From contig JAHLJT010000631.1 of NCBI GenBank assembly GCA_031308135.1, positions 150,595,425 through 150,659,424 on the forward strand: 64,000 nt of DNA, written 5' to 3'. Position 1 is the first letter of the stretch. The number at the start of each line of letters is the position of its first letter. A program made the translations under genes and the position numbers. This document shows positions 44,011 to 56,639 of the stretch, piece by piece. Origin of the DNA: Acheta domesticus (lineage: Eukaryota; Arthropoda; Insecta; Orthoptera; Gryllidae). Under the pieces are notes generated by a model that was given only the letters and a program-made list of their open reading frames with translations, was not told where the DNA came from and did not search any database.

Positions 44011-44725
44011 ACTAGTGGTGTTAAAGAATGGCACAGAATTTCCCGTATTAGATTTGTATTTCCTCGGGTCTGGGCTAGCAATTCGAAACTGCCACATACT
44101 CCTGATAGCTGCCATCAATCGCCGCCCAAAGTACTTTTTTTGACATTTTCTTAATTTTTCGGTTTCCGAATAGTAGAACGGAAATATTAATTTTGAATAT
44201 TAAAGCACAATAAAACGTTCTCCTAGTGGCAATTTTCTTTGAACAACGTGAAGCCATTTTTTAAAAAATGGCGTTTAAGCGCTACTAAAAATGCGAAATT
44301 TGAAGCTCTTTTCCTCAGAAAAGTTTTGAATTTTCGAAAAACTTCATTGGAAGTCATTTGAAGCTCTTTAACCTACAAGTACAACAGTGTTAAGAAACTG
44401 ATGGTAATGTACGTATTAAAAATGTGAGAGATCTTTCAAAAAATTACATTTATGTAGTTTTTAATTATGTAATATTATGTTATTTTAATGATGCAATATA
44501 TTTTATTTATGCAAAACTATCAGTTCGAAAAGTTTAAAGAAACAATTTAGAGTCATTTTTGGGAAAATGACGTTTGAACGTTTCTAAAAATGCGAAAATT
44601 TGAGCTAGTTTTCACAGAAAACAGTTAAGTTTTCGAAAAATTTTACTAGTCATTATTTAAAGCACATATACTCATAAATATGAAGAAATTGCCACTAATG
44701 TAAATATTAACAACGTGTGAGACAA
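44011..44725 (-). repeat. ACTAGT-family copy, truncated
   Basis: It starts ACTAGTGGTGTTAAAGAATG and runs through two ~300-bp modules with AAAATGGCGTTTAAGCGC (44266) and GAAAATGACGTTTGAACG (44562). It stops after AACAACGTGTGAGACAA, where the next copy begins. Confidence 0.78.
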
Positions 44726-44730
44726 ATAAA

Positions 44731-46758
44731 ACTAGTGGTGCTACAGAATGGCACAGACTTTCCCGTATTAGTTTTCTATTTTCTTGGGTCTTCGCTAGCT
44801 ATATGGAATTGCCACATACTCTTTCTTGCCAGCTGCCATCTATCACCGCTAAAAGTAAATTTTTTGTCATTTTCTTAATATTTCGGTTTCCTATTGGTAG
44901 AACGGAAATATTAATTTTAGAATATTAAAGAACACAAAAACCTAGGGCTAAAGGGCAATTTCCTTTTATAAATTATGGGCCGGTTTAAAGAAAATTGCGT
45001 TTTAGCGTTACTAAGAATGCGAAATTTGAAGCTCATTTTCACAGAAAATTTTTGAGTTTTCAAAATACTTTATTTGAAGTTATTTGAAGCACTTACACTC
45101 ACAAATATAATAATTTTTTAAAATTGCTGGTAATGTACATATTAAAGACGTGAGAGATGTTTAAAAAAATTACATTTATTTAATTTTTGAAAAAAACGAA
45201 AAAATACTGAAAATAAACTTTACGTTATATTAAAGAGTATAATTAGCACTATCTGTTACAAAAGTTTGAACAAAAAATTTGCAGTAATATATGTGAAAAT
45301 GGCGTTTGAGCGTATCTGATGATGCGGAAATTGGAGTTACTTTTCACAGAAAACGGTTGTGTTTTCGAGAAACTTTACTTGACATTATTTAAAGCTCTGT
45401 ACTCCTTAATATAATAATGGCAACTAATCAAGTCTAATGTAAATATTAACGACGTGAGAGGCAAGTTAAAAAATTACATTTAAAAAATTTTTGACAACAA
45501 AAAATATAGCGATATGGCTTTTTTTATCATATCGTAAAATACATTAGGCAATATACATACCAAAAGCTTAAAGAAAAATTTGGAGGCGTTTTTGAGAAAA
45601 TTTTGAAAATGTCCGGCGGGGCTCCATGTAAAGTACCCCCAAATTTAACGGAATCTTTTTCAAAATCTCAATGTTTCGACTAGAACCAGATCGACCGGGG
45701 AATATCCATTTTGGAAGAAATCGTACGTATGGTTTAAGCGCTAGTAGTGTTCACAGACGGACAGACGGACAAAGGACAGACGGACAGACGGACAGACGGA
45801 CAGACGGACAGACGGACAGACGGACGGACGGACGAACAGACGGACGTTTTCCTTTCAATATTGGGTGCAATATGTGCAATTTTAAAAAATTACAAAAACA
45901 AGATTTTCTCAAAAACGGCTTCATATTATTTCTTTATACTTTTGATAGGGATAGTGGTAAATATACTCTAACAGATGACATAAAAGCCATATTGCTCTGT
46001 AGGTTGGTTTTTTCAAAAATTACAAGAATGTATATTAGTTCACATGTTTCTCACGTCGATAATATTAACATTCGCGGCGATTTTTTCACATTATTATATT
46101 TACGAGTACGTATGCTTTAAATAATGTCCTGTAAAGTTTCTCGAAAACACAACCGTTTTCTGTGAAAAGTAGCTCAAAATTCTGCATTTTCAGAAATGCT
46201 TAAACTCCTTTTTCTCATAAATGGCAAGAAAAAAGTTCTTCAAAAGTTTCGATCGGATAGTGCTAAATGCACTCTTCGATAAGACGTAAGGTTTGTTTTA
46301 AGTTTTTTTTTAATTGCACAATTTTAATTTTTTAAAAGATCTTTTACACCTTTAATATGCACATTACCAGCAATTTCTAATTAATATTATATTTGTGAGT
46401 GTATGTGCTCTAAATGACTTCTAATGAAGTATTTTGAAAACTAAAAATTTGTCTGTGAGAAAGGGCTTCAAATTTTGCGTTTTTAGTAGACCTAAAATGC
46501 CATTTTCTTTAAAATGGCACAAAATGTTTAAGAGAAAATTGCCATTTAGGTCTGCGTTTTTGTGTTCTTTAATATTCTAAAATGAATAATTCCATTCTAC
46601 CATTAGGAAATCGAAAAATTAAGAAAATTGTAAAAAAATGTAGTTTGTTCGGTGATGGATGGCTGCTGGCAAGAGTATGTGGCAATTCCGAATAGCTAGC
46701 GCAAACCCTTGGAAAAAGTAATACTTGAAAGTCTGTGCTATTCTGTAGCATCATTAGT
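44731..46758. mobile_element. ACTAGT-family fold-back element, both termini present
   Basis: Left terminus ACTAGTGGTGCTACAGAATG (44731); right terminus GTGCTATTCTGTAGCATCATT-AGT (ends 46758). 44731 to about 45620 and about 45870 to 46758 are diverged reverse complements, each of about 0.9 kb and carrying two to three modules (ACGACGTGAGAG on one side, CTCTCACGTCG-type on the other). The centre holds a large (GACA/GACG)n array. It encodes no protein. It could fold into a very long hairpin. Confidence 0.75.
45753..45846. repeat. (GTCY)n microsatellite
   Basis: About 94 bp of CAGACGGA/CGGACGGA repeats at the centre of the fold-back element. Confidence 0.95.
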
Positions 46759-48545
46759 TTACTTTCCTATATACTGTAACCGCTCACGTCGTTTACATTA
46801 CGAAAGATATAACTTTTTTTCGTAGATACGTCTCTCGTTACCTAGAGATCATGAAGTTGCTAGGTAAACCGACAGAGAACGCTAGAAGACGGAAGAAAAT
46901 TCTTTCCGATAAGAATCCGGAAGTAGTTCAAAAGACAGCTACGGGAAGCGCTTGTAACTCATATTTTAAGTCGAGATAACGAAATCAGCCACTGGAACAA
47001 CTAGACTGACCAATCAGAATTTAGTAGGCAAAAATTGCTGAATTTTAAGCTAGAGAAGAGAGATTCTGCCATTTTGCTACTAACGAGTATATGGAACGTT
47101 ACCCAGAGAATAACGAATCACGCTACTCTAGGAAATCATCGTTTATTGAAGCTTTTAGAATAAGGTAAGCAGCCATAATCTGCGAACCTATATTGGACGA
47201 CATCAAAGGCCACATAGGAAGGGGGATTTCATTTATTCGGTCGCAGCCTAGAAGAGCAGCGTAACCGATGGAAATTCTTCGTACCCAATTGTAGCTACGG
47301 ACGACCTCGGGAAAACGTCGAGACATCGTGCGGCGCGGGAGACCTTGTGAGCCCGTCTGATTCATTCAAAGTTATAGATAGAGTCACTGGTCAGATTGCA
47401 GAACTATTTGATTACGTTATTTTGCGAGGTTATTGACTGTAACTTTACTCGACTGCTGTCGTGAGCATTAAAAGGACGTGTCCGAATGCCAGCTAAGTAA
47501 CACAGTACCGTTACTGAATTCAGATACTCAAAAAGTATTATTGTGAAATTAGAAGTGTATTCTTTCTGTGTTTAATCTGCAACTAGATTTATGTCAAATA
47601 ACTATTAACACAATATAATATGTGTAATAATTAAAGGAAATTCTTGCCATGACAATAAGTTATTTGGTTGAGTAACGTATTATGATTGAAGTAATAACAA
47701 AGTTATTTAACAGTAAACTTAAAATTTTGTATACAGAGAGATCTCATAGAATCAAGTAAAGCTAATTTCCTTTGACTTTGATTAAACTAAATATCGTTTA
47801 TCGGAAATAGTTACATTTTTTCGGACAAGTCAATTTGTTTCTTCTGTGTAAGATGTTAGAACATTTAGTTGTGTAACATATTTTCCTTGTATAGTATAGT
47901 ATTGGTATTATCGATTCGCATTGTATATGTATGTTATTTATGTGCATCGCATATTGTGTATGTATTGTTTTAAGTGTTTTACAGCAGATCAGTGTAAATG
48001 TATTTGTGTGTGAATATTATAGTACAGGAATTCTGTGAATTAAGGCTGATTGTTTAAACCATTTGAAGAAAGTAGTCAAAGAGTTTCAGACTCAGATTTT
48101 CATGATATTTTTGTTATCAGTTTTACAAACCTGATTCTAGCAGAGTGCTCTCAGACAGTTTCTAGTGTTCAATGTAATAATTCTTTGAAAAGAATATATT
48201 TCTTTGATTATTTTTTAAAACATACGACAATCTTATTCTTAATTATATCCAAGTGCATACGTCTAGAACCCTATCCCTTGAAAAGGAAGTCAGTGGAGAA
48301 CTTTCTTATGTGTGTGTGTTGTGGCTTATTATTTACTGGAGCCACGACAAACGACAACGAGTAATAAGGGATCATTTACTCGAGTCACTCGTCTCCTCTC
48401 ACGATTAAGGTAATTTTATCTGAATTGTTGGATAGGCTAAAATTTGACGACGAATTTTGACCAGGTGCTAGGTGATCGTTTGTTTCCCCACCTATCTCGT
48501 CCCCACCAACATAGGGGGGAGGATTTACTCCTTTTTAACATAGGA
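46759..48545. other. Unclassified insertion between ACTAGT-family copies
   Basis: About 1.8 kb not resembling the flanking family. ACTGGAGCCACGAC near 48337 recalls an LTR-retrotransposon primer-binding region, but I could not find an LTR pair or any pol coding sequence. Confidence 0.3.
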
Positions 48546-49346
48546 AGGAGGTGACAATACGTAGGTATATATGGAGTAATACACGTAGTATAGGGAAATA
48601 TATGTAATGCTGCGGAAAACCGATTTTGAGTTTTCACCGGAAATACATGTTTTGTGATCCCCTGATACCAAAAAATGGGTATTTTTAAAATGTCCGTCCG
48701 TCCATCTGTCTGTCCGTCTGTGAACAACTCTAGCGCGCAAACCATACGTGCGATTTCTTCCGAAATAGATATTCCTCGGTTGATCTGCGTCCACTCGAGG
48801 TGCCTCGATTTTAAAAAAAGATTCTTCAATTTTCAAGGGTAATTTATATGAAGCCCCCCGAACACTTTTAAAATGTTCTTAGAAACGGCTCCAAATTTTT
48901 TCTTTAAACTTCTTGTAAGAATAGATTAAAATACAGTCATTATATACAGGTCCTATTTTCATTATAAATAGGAGTATATCATTATCAGTATATCATTATA
49001 AATAGGTCCTATTTTCACCGTTAATTCTGAATTTTCGAAAATTACAAAAGTTTGAAATTTTTTCGACGTCTTCTTAGAATTGAAGATAGAGATTTTTCCT
49101 TCAAATTAATTTGTTGTCCAAAGTGAGTTCTTTCATTAAGGTTATGTACATTTTTTTAATATTTTACTAGTTTTTGTGCAATAATGCAAGCAATATTTCA
49201 AGTTTTAGAAAAATACAAAAAACCTGATTTTCTCAAAAACGGCTTCATATTTTTTCTTTAAACCTTTGGCGAGTATAGTAGCTAAAGTACGGTATGAGAT
49301 GGCATACACGCCATATTCCTTTATTTATTTGTTTTTCCCAAAATTA

Positions 49347-49411
<65 letters not shown>
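49347..49411. repeat. (TA)n microsatellite
   Basis: About 32 TA units, at the spot where other copies of the family have AAAATTACATTTTTG. It therefore grew inside the repeat. Confidence 0.95.
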
Positions 49412-49414
<3 letters not shown>

Positions 49415-49689
49415 ACTTGCCTCTCTCGTCGTTAATATTTACATTAGTGACTATTTGTTCACATTGTTATATTTATGAGTACATGTGCTTAAATAATGTG
49501 AAATAAGTTTTATCGAAAATTGAATATTTTTCTGAGAAAGCTAGCTCAAAATTCCGTATTTTCAGAAACTCTCAAATGCCATTTTTTCAAAAATATTCAA
49601 ACACTTCGAATGGATAGTGCTAATTGCACTCTTTAATGTGGTGTAAAGTGCATTTTGGGATTTTTTGTTTTTAATTTATCTCAAAAATA

Positions 49690-50766
49690 AAGCTCTAGTT
49701 ATATTTACCAATGCTCGTACCGATGCGAATTGGGAATATTACAAGAAATTGTGCAACTTATGTTATCAATCGATCGAACAAGAAAAACTACTTCAACACA
49801 ATACTGAACAATATTGGTTCAAATGATCTGTGGTCCAAACTGAGAGCATGTGGTGTTGCTCCCTCACGACAATCATCTAACAATGATTCACGTCTTTAGA
49901 CTGACCCAGATTTGATCAATAATTTTACGAAACGTTACGAAACGTTTGTTCTGAGTGTAAATATGAACAATAAAGTATTGTCATAAATAAAATTGGATAA
50001 GTTTTATTATTAATGATCAATAATTTCTTTGTAAATTCTATTCCTATTACTAAGACTTTAAGTGATTGCGCATTGCATCTAACTGTGAATGCCACTGTAG
50101 ACCCAATTATAGAATTCAATTTTGAACCAATAAACTCTCACGACCTCTTATATGTTATCCGTAATTTAAACTTGACTGATGTAGCTAGCGATAGTATTTC
50201 GGGGCAAATGGTCTTGTTCTGTCTTGCCTACTGCCATGATATTCTTGTACATATTATCAACCACATACTTGCGAGTGGGGAGTTTCCATCGGCTTGGAAA
50301 TGTGGACTTGTGAGACCTCTTCCTGAGTCAAACAAGCCTGAAACATTTATGGACTTTCACCCAATCACAATTCTTCCATTTCTTTCTAAAATTGTAGAAT
50401 TTATCTGTAACAAACAACTTTTCAGTCATCTTAACTCCATTGGAGCTATACCTTGTAAGCAGTCCAGTTTTCGTAGGGACTATAGTGCTTATACTGCACT
50501 TACCTTTCTTAACGATCTTGTTCTCACTAATTTTGATAAAGGCAAATGTTCAGCCATCATTTCTCTAGACTATTCTAAGACCTTTGATACCATGAATCAT
50601 GCTATTTTAATGCGTAATTGGAAGCCGACTCCACTGTAAAATTCTTTTCTAGTTACTTGGTTGATAGAGTTTAGAGAGTTGACTTATGGTTGCGGGCTAC
50701 CCAAAGAATCTTAACACCAATTCGTATCAAGTCAGGAGTTCCGCAAGGCTCTATTCTAGTTCCACA
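49690..50766 (+). pseudogene. LINE ORF2 fragment, reverse-transcriptase N-terminal half
   Basis: 49711-49899 encodes N-K-K-N-Y-F-N-T-I-L-N-N-I-G-S-N-D-L-W, the segment before the RT. 50013-50639 encodes F-P-S-A-W-K-C-G-L-V-R-P-L-P and D-F-H-P-I-T-I-L-P-F-L-S-K. It continues with S-F-R-R-D-Y-S-A-Y-T-A-L and I-S-L-D-Y-S-K-T-F-D, the first catalytic Asp motif of the palm. After a frameshift comes G-V-P-Q-G-S-I-L (about 50735), where the LINE stops abruptly. The F/Y-A-D-D motif is absent. Resemblance is to Jockey/CR1-type RTs. Both ends are cut by ACTAGT-family sequence. Confidence 0.75.
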
Positions 50767-51338
50767 CTCAAACGCAATTTTCTCGAAAACCATTCCAATT
50801 GTTTTTCAAACATTCTATGCGGATAGTGCTAAATGCACGATTGCACCAAAGTAATTTTGCGGTATCGTTTTGTTTTTTCAAAAATTACGCAAATACATTT
50901 TTTTAAAATATCTCTCACGCCGTTAATATGCATATTTCCAGTGATTTGTATACATTATTGTGTTTGAGTGGGGAAGGTCTTCAAATAATACTGAGGTTCT
51001 CGAAAATTCAAAAGTCCTCTATTTAATAGAACAACAAGTTTCGCATTTATAGTAACGCCTAAAAGATATTTTGTTAAAAGCGGCTCCAAAATTTTCAACG
51101 AAAATTTCCATATACTCGTATCAGTGTTTTTACACTTCTTCATCATTCTAAAAAATTTTACCATTAGGTAATTCTACCATTAGGTAAATTAAAAAATTGA
51201 GAATTAAAAAAAATGTAATATAGGCGAATGTCTGCAGGATAGAGAAAAACAAAAAACAAGCCAAACAAACTATAAAACTAACAAGTACGATGAAATCTAC
51301 GCCATTTTGTAGCACTAGTTACGTATTATAAATATGAC

Positions 51339-51378
51339 ACAAATATGTACTCTGATTATAATCAGAGTACATATTTGT
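51339..51378. repeat. 40-bp perfect palindrome
   Basis: The half-site ACAAATATGTACTCTGATTA is followed by its exact reverse complement with no spacer. Further short palindromes (CTTCTATAATTATAGAAG) follow up to 51445. Confidence 0.95.
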
Positions 51379-51445
51379 ATTCTATAATTATAGAAGTTTT
51401 ATATAATAGCTAGTATTATAGAGAGTCTTCTATAATTATAGAAGA

Positions 51446-52118
51446 TCACAATGTCTTCTCGAAGCAATGTTCTTTTTCGAAACAATGTATTCTTCAACAA
51501 GTTCTTGTATGGTACCTTTTATTAATTGTACACAACATATTACAATAAATATATTTACTTAGTCTTATACTAATAAAAGCTTTTGGGCCTATATTGTAAT
51601 TCTATGCTACCCAAGTATTCAAAGGCACACCGTCGCAGAGGTATACGGGCACACGAGGGTTACCCAATTCTGTATTTAGGATATTAGCGACCAATAAAAA
51701 ATGTATTAAACTTTTACTAACTTAAGTAACGATAATTGTGATTCACGACAATGGGCTTCACAACACATGTTGTTAGAGCAGTGATGTGCGTTGGCACAAG
51801 TGATTGGGTGAGGTTCGACAAGCAGGTTGCAGGGAGAGGATCTGCCTTTCCTCCCGGTGGGCGTTGCCTATTCATCGGCTCACCGCGCGGTAACCATCCC
51901 CTCCCCGTCGCTCCATCGCCTGGCGTTAATACTGCCATTAATTCCACGTGATGGATGGAAGGAGATTTCCTCGCCACTTTACTCCACTTCTTCGCGCCTC
52001 CATCCCATCGCTTCTTTCTCCTTATCCCAAGCATCTGCCTACTCTCCCTCATTCGCCCTCTCCCTCATTCAGATTGGCTTGCAGAACAGAAGACAGAGAT
52101 GAAGGCGACGAGGGATAT
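51446..52118. other. Pyrimidine-rich block, no gene recognised
   Basis: The CT-rich plus strand at 51880-52080 gives several short overlapping frames without domains. Confidence 0.45.
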
Positions 52119-52615
52119 GTGACGTTCGACTAATACAACCTTAATAAGGCTACTAGTTGCGGCTGTAAACTCCTGGTTCGAAAGCGCGCCAACCAGGCAG
52201 CGCTCGACAGCGAGCGAGACAACTAGAAATGGCAGCGAACCATGGAAGACGCCGGCGAATAGGCAGCAAGCGAACGCTCGGCGAGCCTTCACCCCAGGAG
52301 CAAGTCTGCGGCGCCTAGGACGTTATAAGCCGGCGCCGCCACCGCCGAGGCAGTTCAGAGATTGTTGAAGTGCCCGAGTAAAGATTGTGATATTGTGATA
52401 GTGTGTACGACCCGGCTAGTATTTTGGTATTCTGTCTTTTGTTATTTTGGTGGACTCTGCAAGTGTTTGGGACATCTCGCGTCATATTCTGTAACTTGGC
52501 TTGTTTAACGGTACATTCTCTTGGGTTACCGGATCAATACATTTGTTGTATAGAAACTGTGGAGTGTGGAATAAAAACCTGTTTCACGAAGTCTGCTTGT
52601 TTTTTTGAACATAAC
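52119..52615 (+). other. Possible solo LTR
   Basis: It starts TGTGACGTTC and ends GAACATAACA, an imperfect inverted pair with TG...CA ends. It has a TATA-like GTTATAAGCC near 52322 and an AATAAA near 52571, the right order for an LTR. No second LTR, target duplication or pol gene was found, so this is tentative. Confidence 0.3.
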
Positions 52616-53620
52616 ACTACTGAATATAGCGACATCTACACATTCAGTTTAAATACGCCAGAGTCTAGTTTAACATACTTTCCTCAAGAACAATCAAGTC
52701 ACATTTCTTCAAACCTATTCTCTCTCACTATATATACAATATGGAGAAAAAAGTAAATGATTCCGTCCATGCAAAGAATAATAGCAGTTCTCTAGCACCA
52801 TTAGAAGAGATGCTGTGAGTGCAATGATTAGTAACCTAATTTATGAATTTGGTGAGAGATCTATTATTGAAAGCTTTGCCAGCTTAAACTAGTGTATTGC
52901 TTGCAAGACTTCTACACACATTTATCTGCAATTCAACTAGTTTTATTTAAAATATTTAAAATGAATCCGACATTTACCTAATAAATATAAATTGCAATGA
53001 TTTCTGTGCATAATCTTTTATATGAGTTACGTAAATGTAAGATGCAATTTCGTAGCATTTAATTTCAGTCATTTACATACATTCAGTTTCACGATGTACT
53101 GATGAAAAGCTAACATATGCATAGGTAAGTTACTAAAATAGTGATTATCAAATATGTTGCGAATAATTTCTAAAAGCCTAATTTGTAAACACAAGCTCTA
53201 GTCAATAAAATACTTTTATCTTATCACTGCCACCATCTCTTAGTTCATCAACAATGTGCTTTTTAAATATCCATTGCAACACTTGCGCAAATTTCAATAA
53301 AGCTTTGCGGATTGCTTGATAATTCAAATTGCATTATTATAAATATATATTAATAATTATAAATTATAAAATACTATTTTTGTTTGATATATTAATCTCG
53401 TTGAATCCTATTTGCATTATGATCGTCCTAAATATAAAGAATAACATCCTTTATATGTGAGCTAAGCGAGCCTCTTATTTTACTTTTTATAAAATTTTAT
53501 GTATTTAAAATAATGCATTTTCGTTATTTATTCTCTATATTTCAGCATCCTAAAGCAGGTATCAAATATTCTTTAACACTGTTTTGAAATTTTCTTAGGT
53601 TTCTTAGGCGAGCGGATGAC
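52616..53620. other. AT-rich, no gene recognised
   Basis: No repeat family or domain recognised. The frame at 52403-52756 starts in the LTR-like block and has no known domain. Confidence 0.5.
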
Positions 53621-54323
53621 TAATTTTGACGCCCAATTACTCCACTAATATGCATATTTTGAAAAAATTCAACATGATCTTATTTGAAGATGCTTTTGAT
53701 GTCCATATTTTATAAAGAAAACCAATTGTATCTTCTCCAAAAGACGAAGAAGACGAAAATTGTTTATTTTTTAAAAACTTTTTGCAATATTAGGCACTTT
53801 AATGAACATGAAACCTGCACCAAAAAACTTTGTGAGGGTTTTAAGAGAAAGTTGTTCAAAGAAAATAAAAAATTGCCTGTTTGACACAAAATTTCGCAAA
53901 AAAATACTGATGTTTTTGAAAAATTATACATGACCTTATTTGAATATCTGTTTTTATGAACACATTTCATTCAGAAAAAAATTGTATCTTCATAATTGTA
54001 GTTGTAGGAAGACGCAGAAAAATGTTAGAATTTTTTCAATTTTCGAAAATCAGTCTTTTCAAGCAACATGGGACCTACGCGATTCTGTTTTAAAGTCCTT
54101 CAGAATATTCAAGAACAAAATTTAGTCAAAATTGTTGACGCCATTTTTTTGAAAATTTTGAAAATATATTTTAAATACATTTTGAAAATGTATTGTAAAG
54201 TATTCCCAAAATTAAAATATTAATTTCAAATTCAAAGGTATACGAGATCAGTCCATTTGATCGGTGAATATCAATTTTGGAGAAAAGTGGCTCAACGACT
54301 TAGTCTTAGTCGCTAGCGTTGTT

Positions 54324-54354
<31 letters not shown>

Positions 54355-54605
54355 GGCGGCACGGTAAGATATTTTGCTTTCAATTGTTTTTTGGGGGGGT
54401 ATCAAAAACCCACAAAAGGTGTATTCTGGCTGCACCACGTGTTAGGGAAGTTTTTTTTAATTGAGCAAAATTGATTTATCCACTATTTCGTTATCAGGGC
54501 CCGGTAATAATTTTTTTCTGCCGAAAATCCGCCGCTTTTTCGGATAGCATCGCAAAACTTTCCCTGTATTACGGATATTTGTAGGTATCAGGGAAAGTAA
54601 AAATA
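53621..54605 (-). repeat. ACTAGT-family copy, diverged 5' half
   Basis: It shows the module fragments TTTTGAAAAAATTCAACATG and GGTGAATATCAATTTTGG, a microsatellite at the usual place (here CA-rich), then ACGTGTTAGGGAAG, ATTTCGTTATCAGGGCCCGG and the inverted 5' tip ending near AGGGAAAGTAAAAA. Confidence 0.65.
54324..54351. repeat. (CA)n microsatellite
   Basis: 14 CA units followed by AGACGGCGG. It occupies the position of the (GTCY)n array of the other copies. Confidence 0.9.
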
Positions 54606-54904
54606 AATGTTTGTTTGTTCGGGCTTAATATGTTGCCGTGCCATTAATCCGACTGCGATAAAACTTTGTTAACTTATTGCTCGCACTTGCACAAACAACA
54701 TCGTCTTAGTATAATTATTGTAGCTCCACTAGATGGCGCTGAGGCACAAGATAGCGCTTCTGTTAAATGCAAAGTAAAATGCATTCCCAGTCCACCTGAG
54801 CTTCATTGTCGCTGGGCGTCGCCGTATGACGTGGGGCGAGGTCATGGAGGTCAAGAGGAGCTGGCGGCGCACGTTGATGAGAGGAGAGAGAAAAGAAGAA
54901 AACG

Positions 54905-55180
54905 GAAAAAGATGGCGTTTAAGCGCTACTGTTAATGCAAAATTTGAAGCTCTTTTTCACAGAAAATTTTTGAGTTTTCGGCAAACTTTGTTAGACGTCC
55001 TTTGAGGCACTTACACTCACAAATGCAATAGCGTTTACAAATTTCTGGAAATGTGCATGTTAATGTTGTGAGGAACATTTAAAAAATTACATTTGTATAA
55101 TTTTTGAAAAAACAAAAAATACCCCAAAATTAACTTTACTTCTTATTAAAGAGTGCAATTGGCGTTATCAGTTCGTTCAT
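54905..55180 (-). repeat. ACTAGT-family module fragment
   Basis: One module from AAAGATGGCGTTTAAGCGC to TATTAAAGAGTGCAATTGGC. The 300 bp before it (54606-54904) is GC-richer and unclassified. Confidence 0.7.
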
Positions 55181-55189
55181 ATTTGTTCG

Positions 55190-55345
55190 TTCCGTAGCTT
55201 CCTTCATATTTTCAAAGTCAAAGTGCAAATCGCCACGTCTCCGTGAAGTTGTCGTTCTTTAGAGATCTCATTTATGAAGATCGGTTGTGTGTGCGCAAAA
55301 CTCACCTTCACTACTGAAATAATATAGGAGAGGATTTTAAATAAT
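55190..55345 (+). repeat. CTCTCGCA-family fragment
   Basis: It contains TCTTTAGAGATCTCATTTAT and ACTACTGAAATAATATAGGAG, as at the ends of the other copies. Confidence 0.6.
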
Positions 55346-56639
55346 ATAAACAATAAAACCTGAGATAACGTCGCAGCATCTGGACTATCACACGCAGTAC
55401 CAACTATACCTCAACCTGTTTTCAATGATTTCGATCCGTTTATTAATAAATTTCGATCTAGATCTTTTACTAACCTGGTCTAAATAGGATATAGATTACT
55501 AAATGTACCACGAGAATAGGCCTAATTTTCATGCAAATGCTTCAACTTGTCCAAGATATAAAGTAACTTATTGAAATTACTAAGCACTGTGGGGAAAGTA
55601 TTATATCCTATCGTTTTCAATGCAATATCATGACTGAACACGCTGACTTAAAAATTTCACTGAATCACTGTTGATAAAGAAAATACTGGCACAGATGAAA
55701 CAGAACAGTCTTCACTCTGCACTGTACACAATCGTGCATTATTTGCCAATTTCTTATTTTTCACGAAGAACAACAAAAGATGTAAGAACTCTCTTTCCAT
55801 CATAGTTTGACTTTGTTTCTAAGCTCTCCAATAATGCTCTTCTCAAATTTCCTTGAGCCTTCTGACTTATCTGTTGGATTCACAGGCAGAACATTCTAGC
55901 AATTGCGTGGAGGTGGTTCATTCCTTGAGTCTCGGTCGTCTTGTAGGCTCCTTTCGCGACTTTTCATCATAGCGTACAGACTTGCAGCAAATTTACCTTT
56001 TATCAAAGTCAATTGCACCCACCTTCAAAGAATGTGATTGAATAAATGAGGTAACAAAATTATGTCTCTTAATAACATATGTTAAGTTTTTAAAATCAAC
56101 CACATCAGAAAACATGAACAATATTGTGAAAGAAATGCAGGTGTTCGCTTTCATCAAATTTCAGTTTTATTTCATGATATAAAAAAAAATCCCCTCAGGA
56201 ATATCTCTATCTGTGAATGTATGTTGACTTAAATTAGCAGAGTTTAAAAACTGAGGGTGAGCGATAAAAATGGGCAAAAAGAGTTAGAATAAGAATCCTA
56301 TGAGTGTTTCGTGATTAACCATACCAAGTGCATGAATACTGTTGGTTTTATCACAAACCTTCCTCAGAAACAAGACTGTCAGTACTTACATATGCCAGTG
56401 AACGGTTGCACTATACACATAAAAAGTAATTTCATCGATTTGAAACGACTATTTAATACTTCTAATTGTTGCTGTAGGAGCATTTACGTTTATTTGCACT
56501 ATCTTGAATTAATGTACACAGAAAACATACATACAATATGGAGAAATCTTAGCCTTCTAAACATGACATCACAAACAAAGATCGCCTTCAGCGCCGAGTA
56601 ATATAGTTGGTATTGGATAACATCAATAAGTGCCGGAAA
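55346..56639. other. No gene recognised
   Basis: AT-rich. A 96-codon plus-strand frame (56311-56601) lies just before the next repeat copy and has no known domain. Confidence 0.5.

Larger units (their letters stand above)
48546..51319 (+). repeat. ACTAGT-family copy, interrupted by a LINE fragment
   Basis: It starts with the 5' tip (AATGCTGCGGAAAACCG near 48610), passes the (GTCY)n at about 48690-48722 and the modules to about 49690. It resumes at about 50766 with ACGCAATTTTCTCGAAAACC and ends in TTTTGTAGCACTAGT at 51319. A (TA)n array lies in one module. The LINE piece replaces part of a module. Confidence 0.7.

Noticed and set aside
46759..48545. An LTR retrotransposon suggested by a primer-binding-like ACTGGAGCCACGAC
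   Set aside because: No paired LTR, target duplication, or gag/pol coding sequence could be found.
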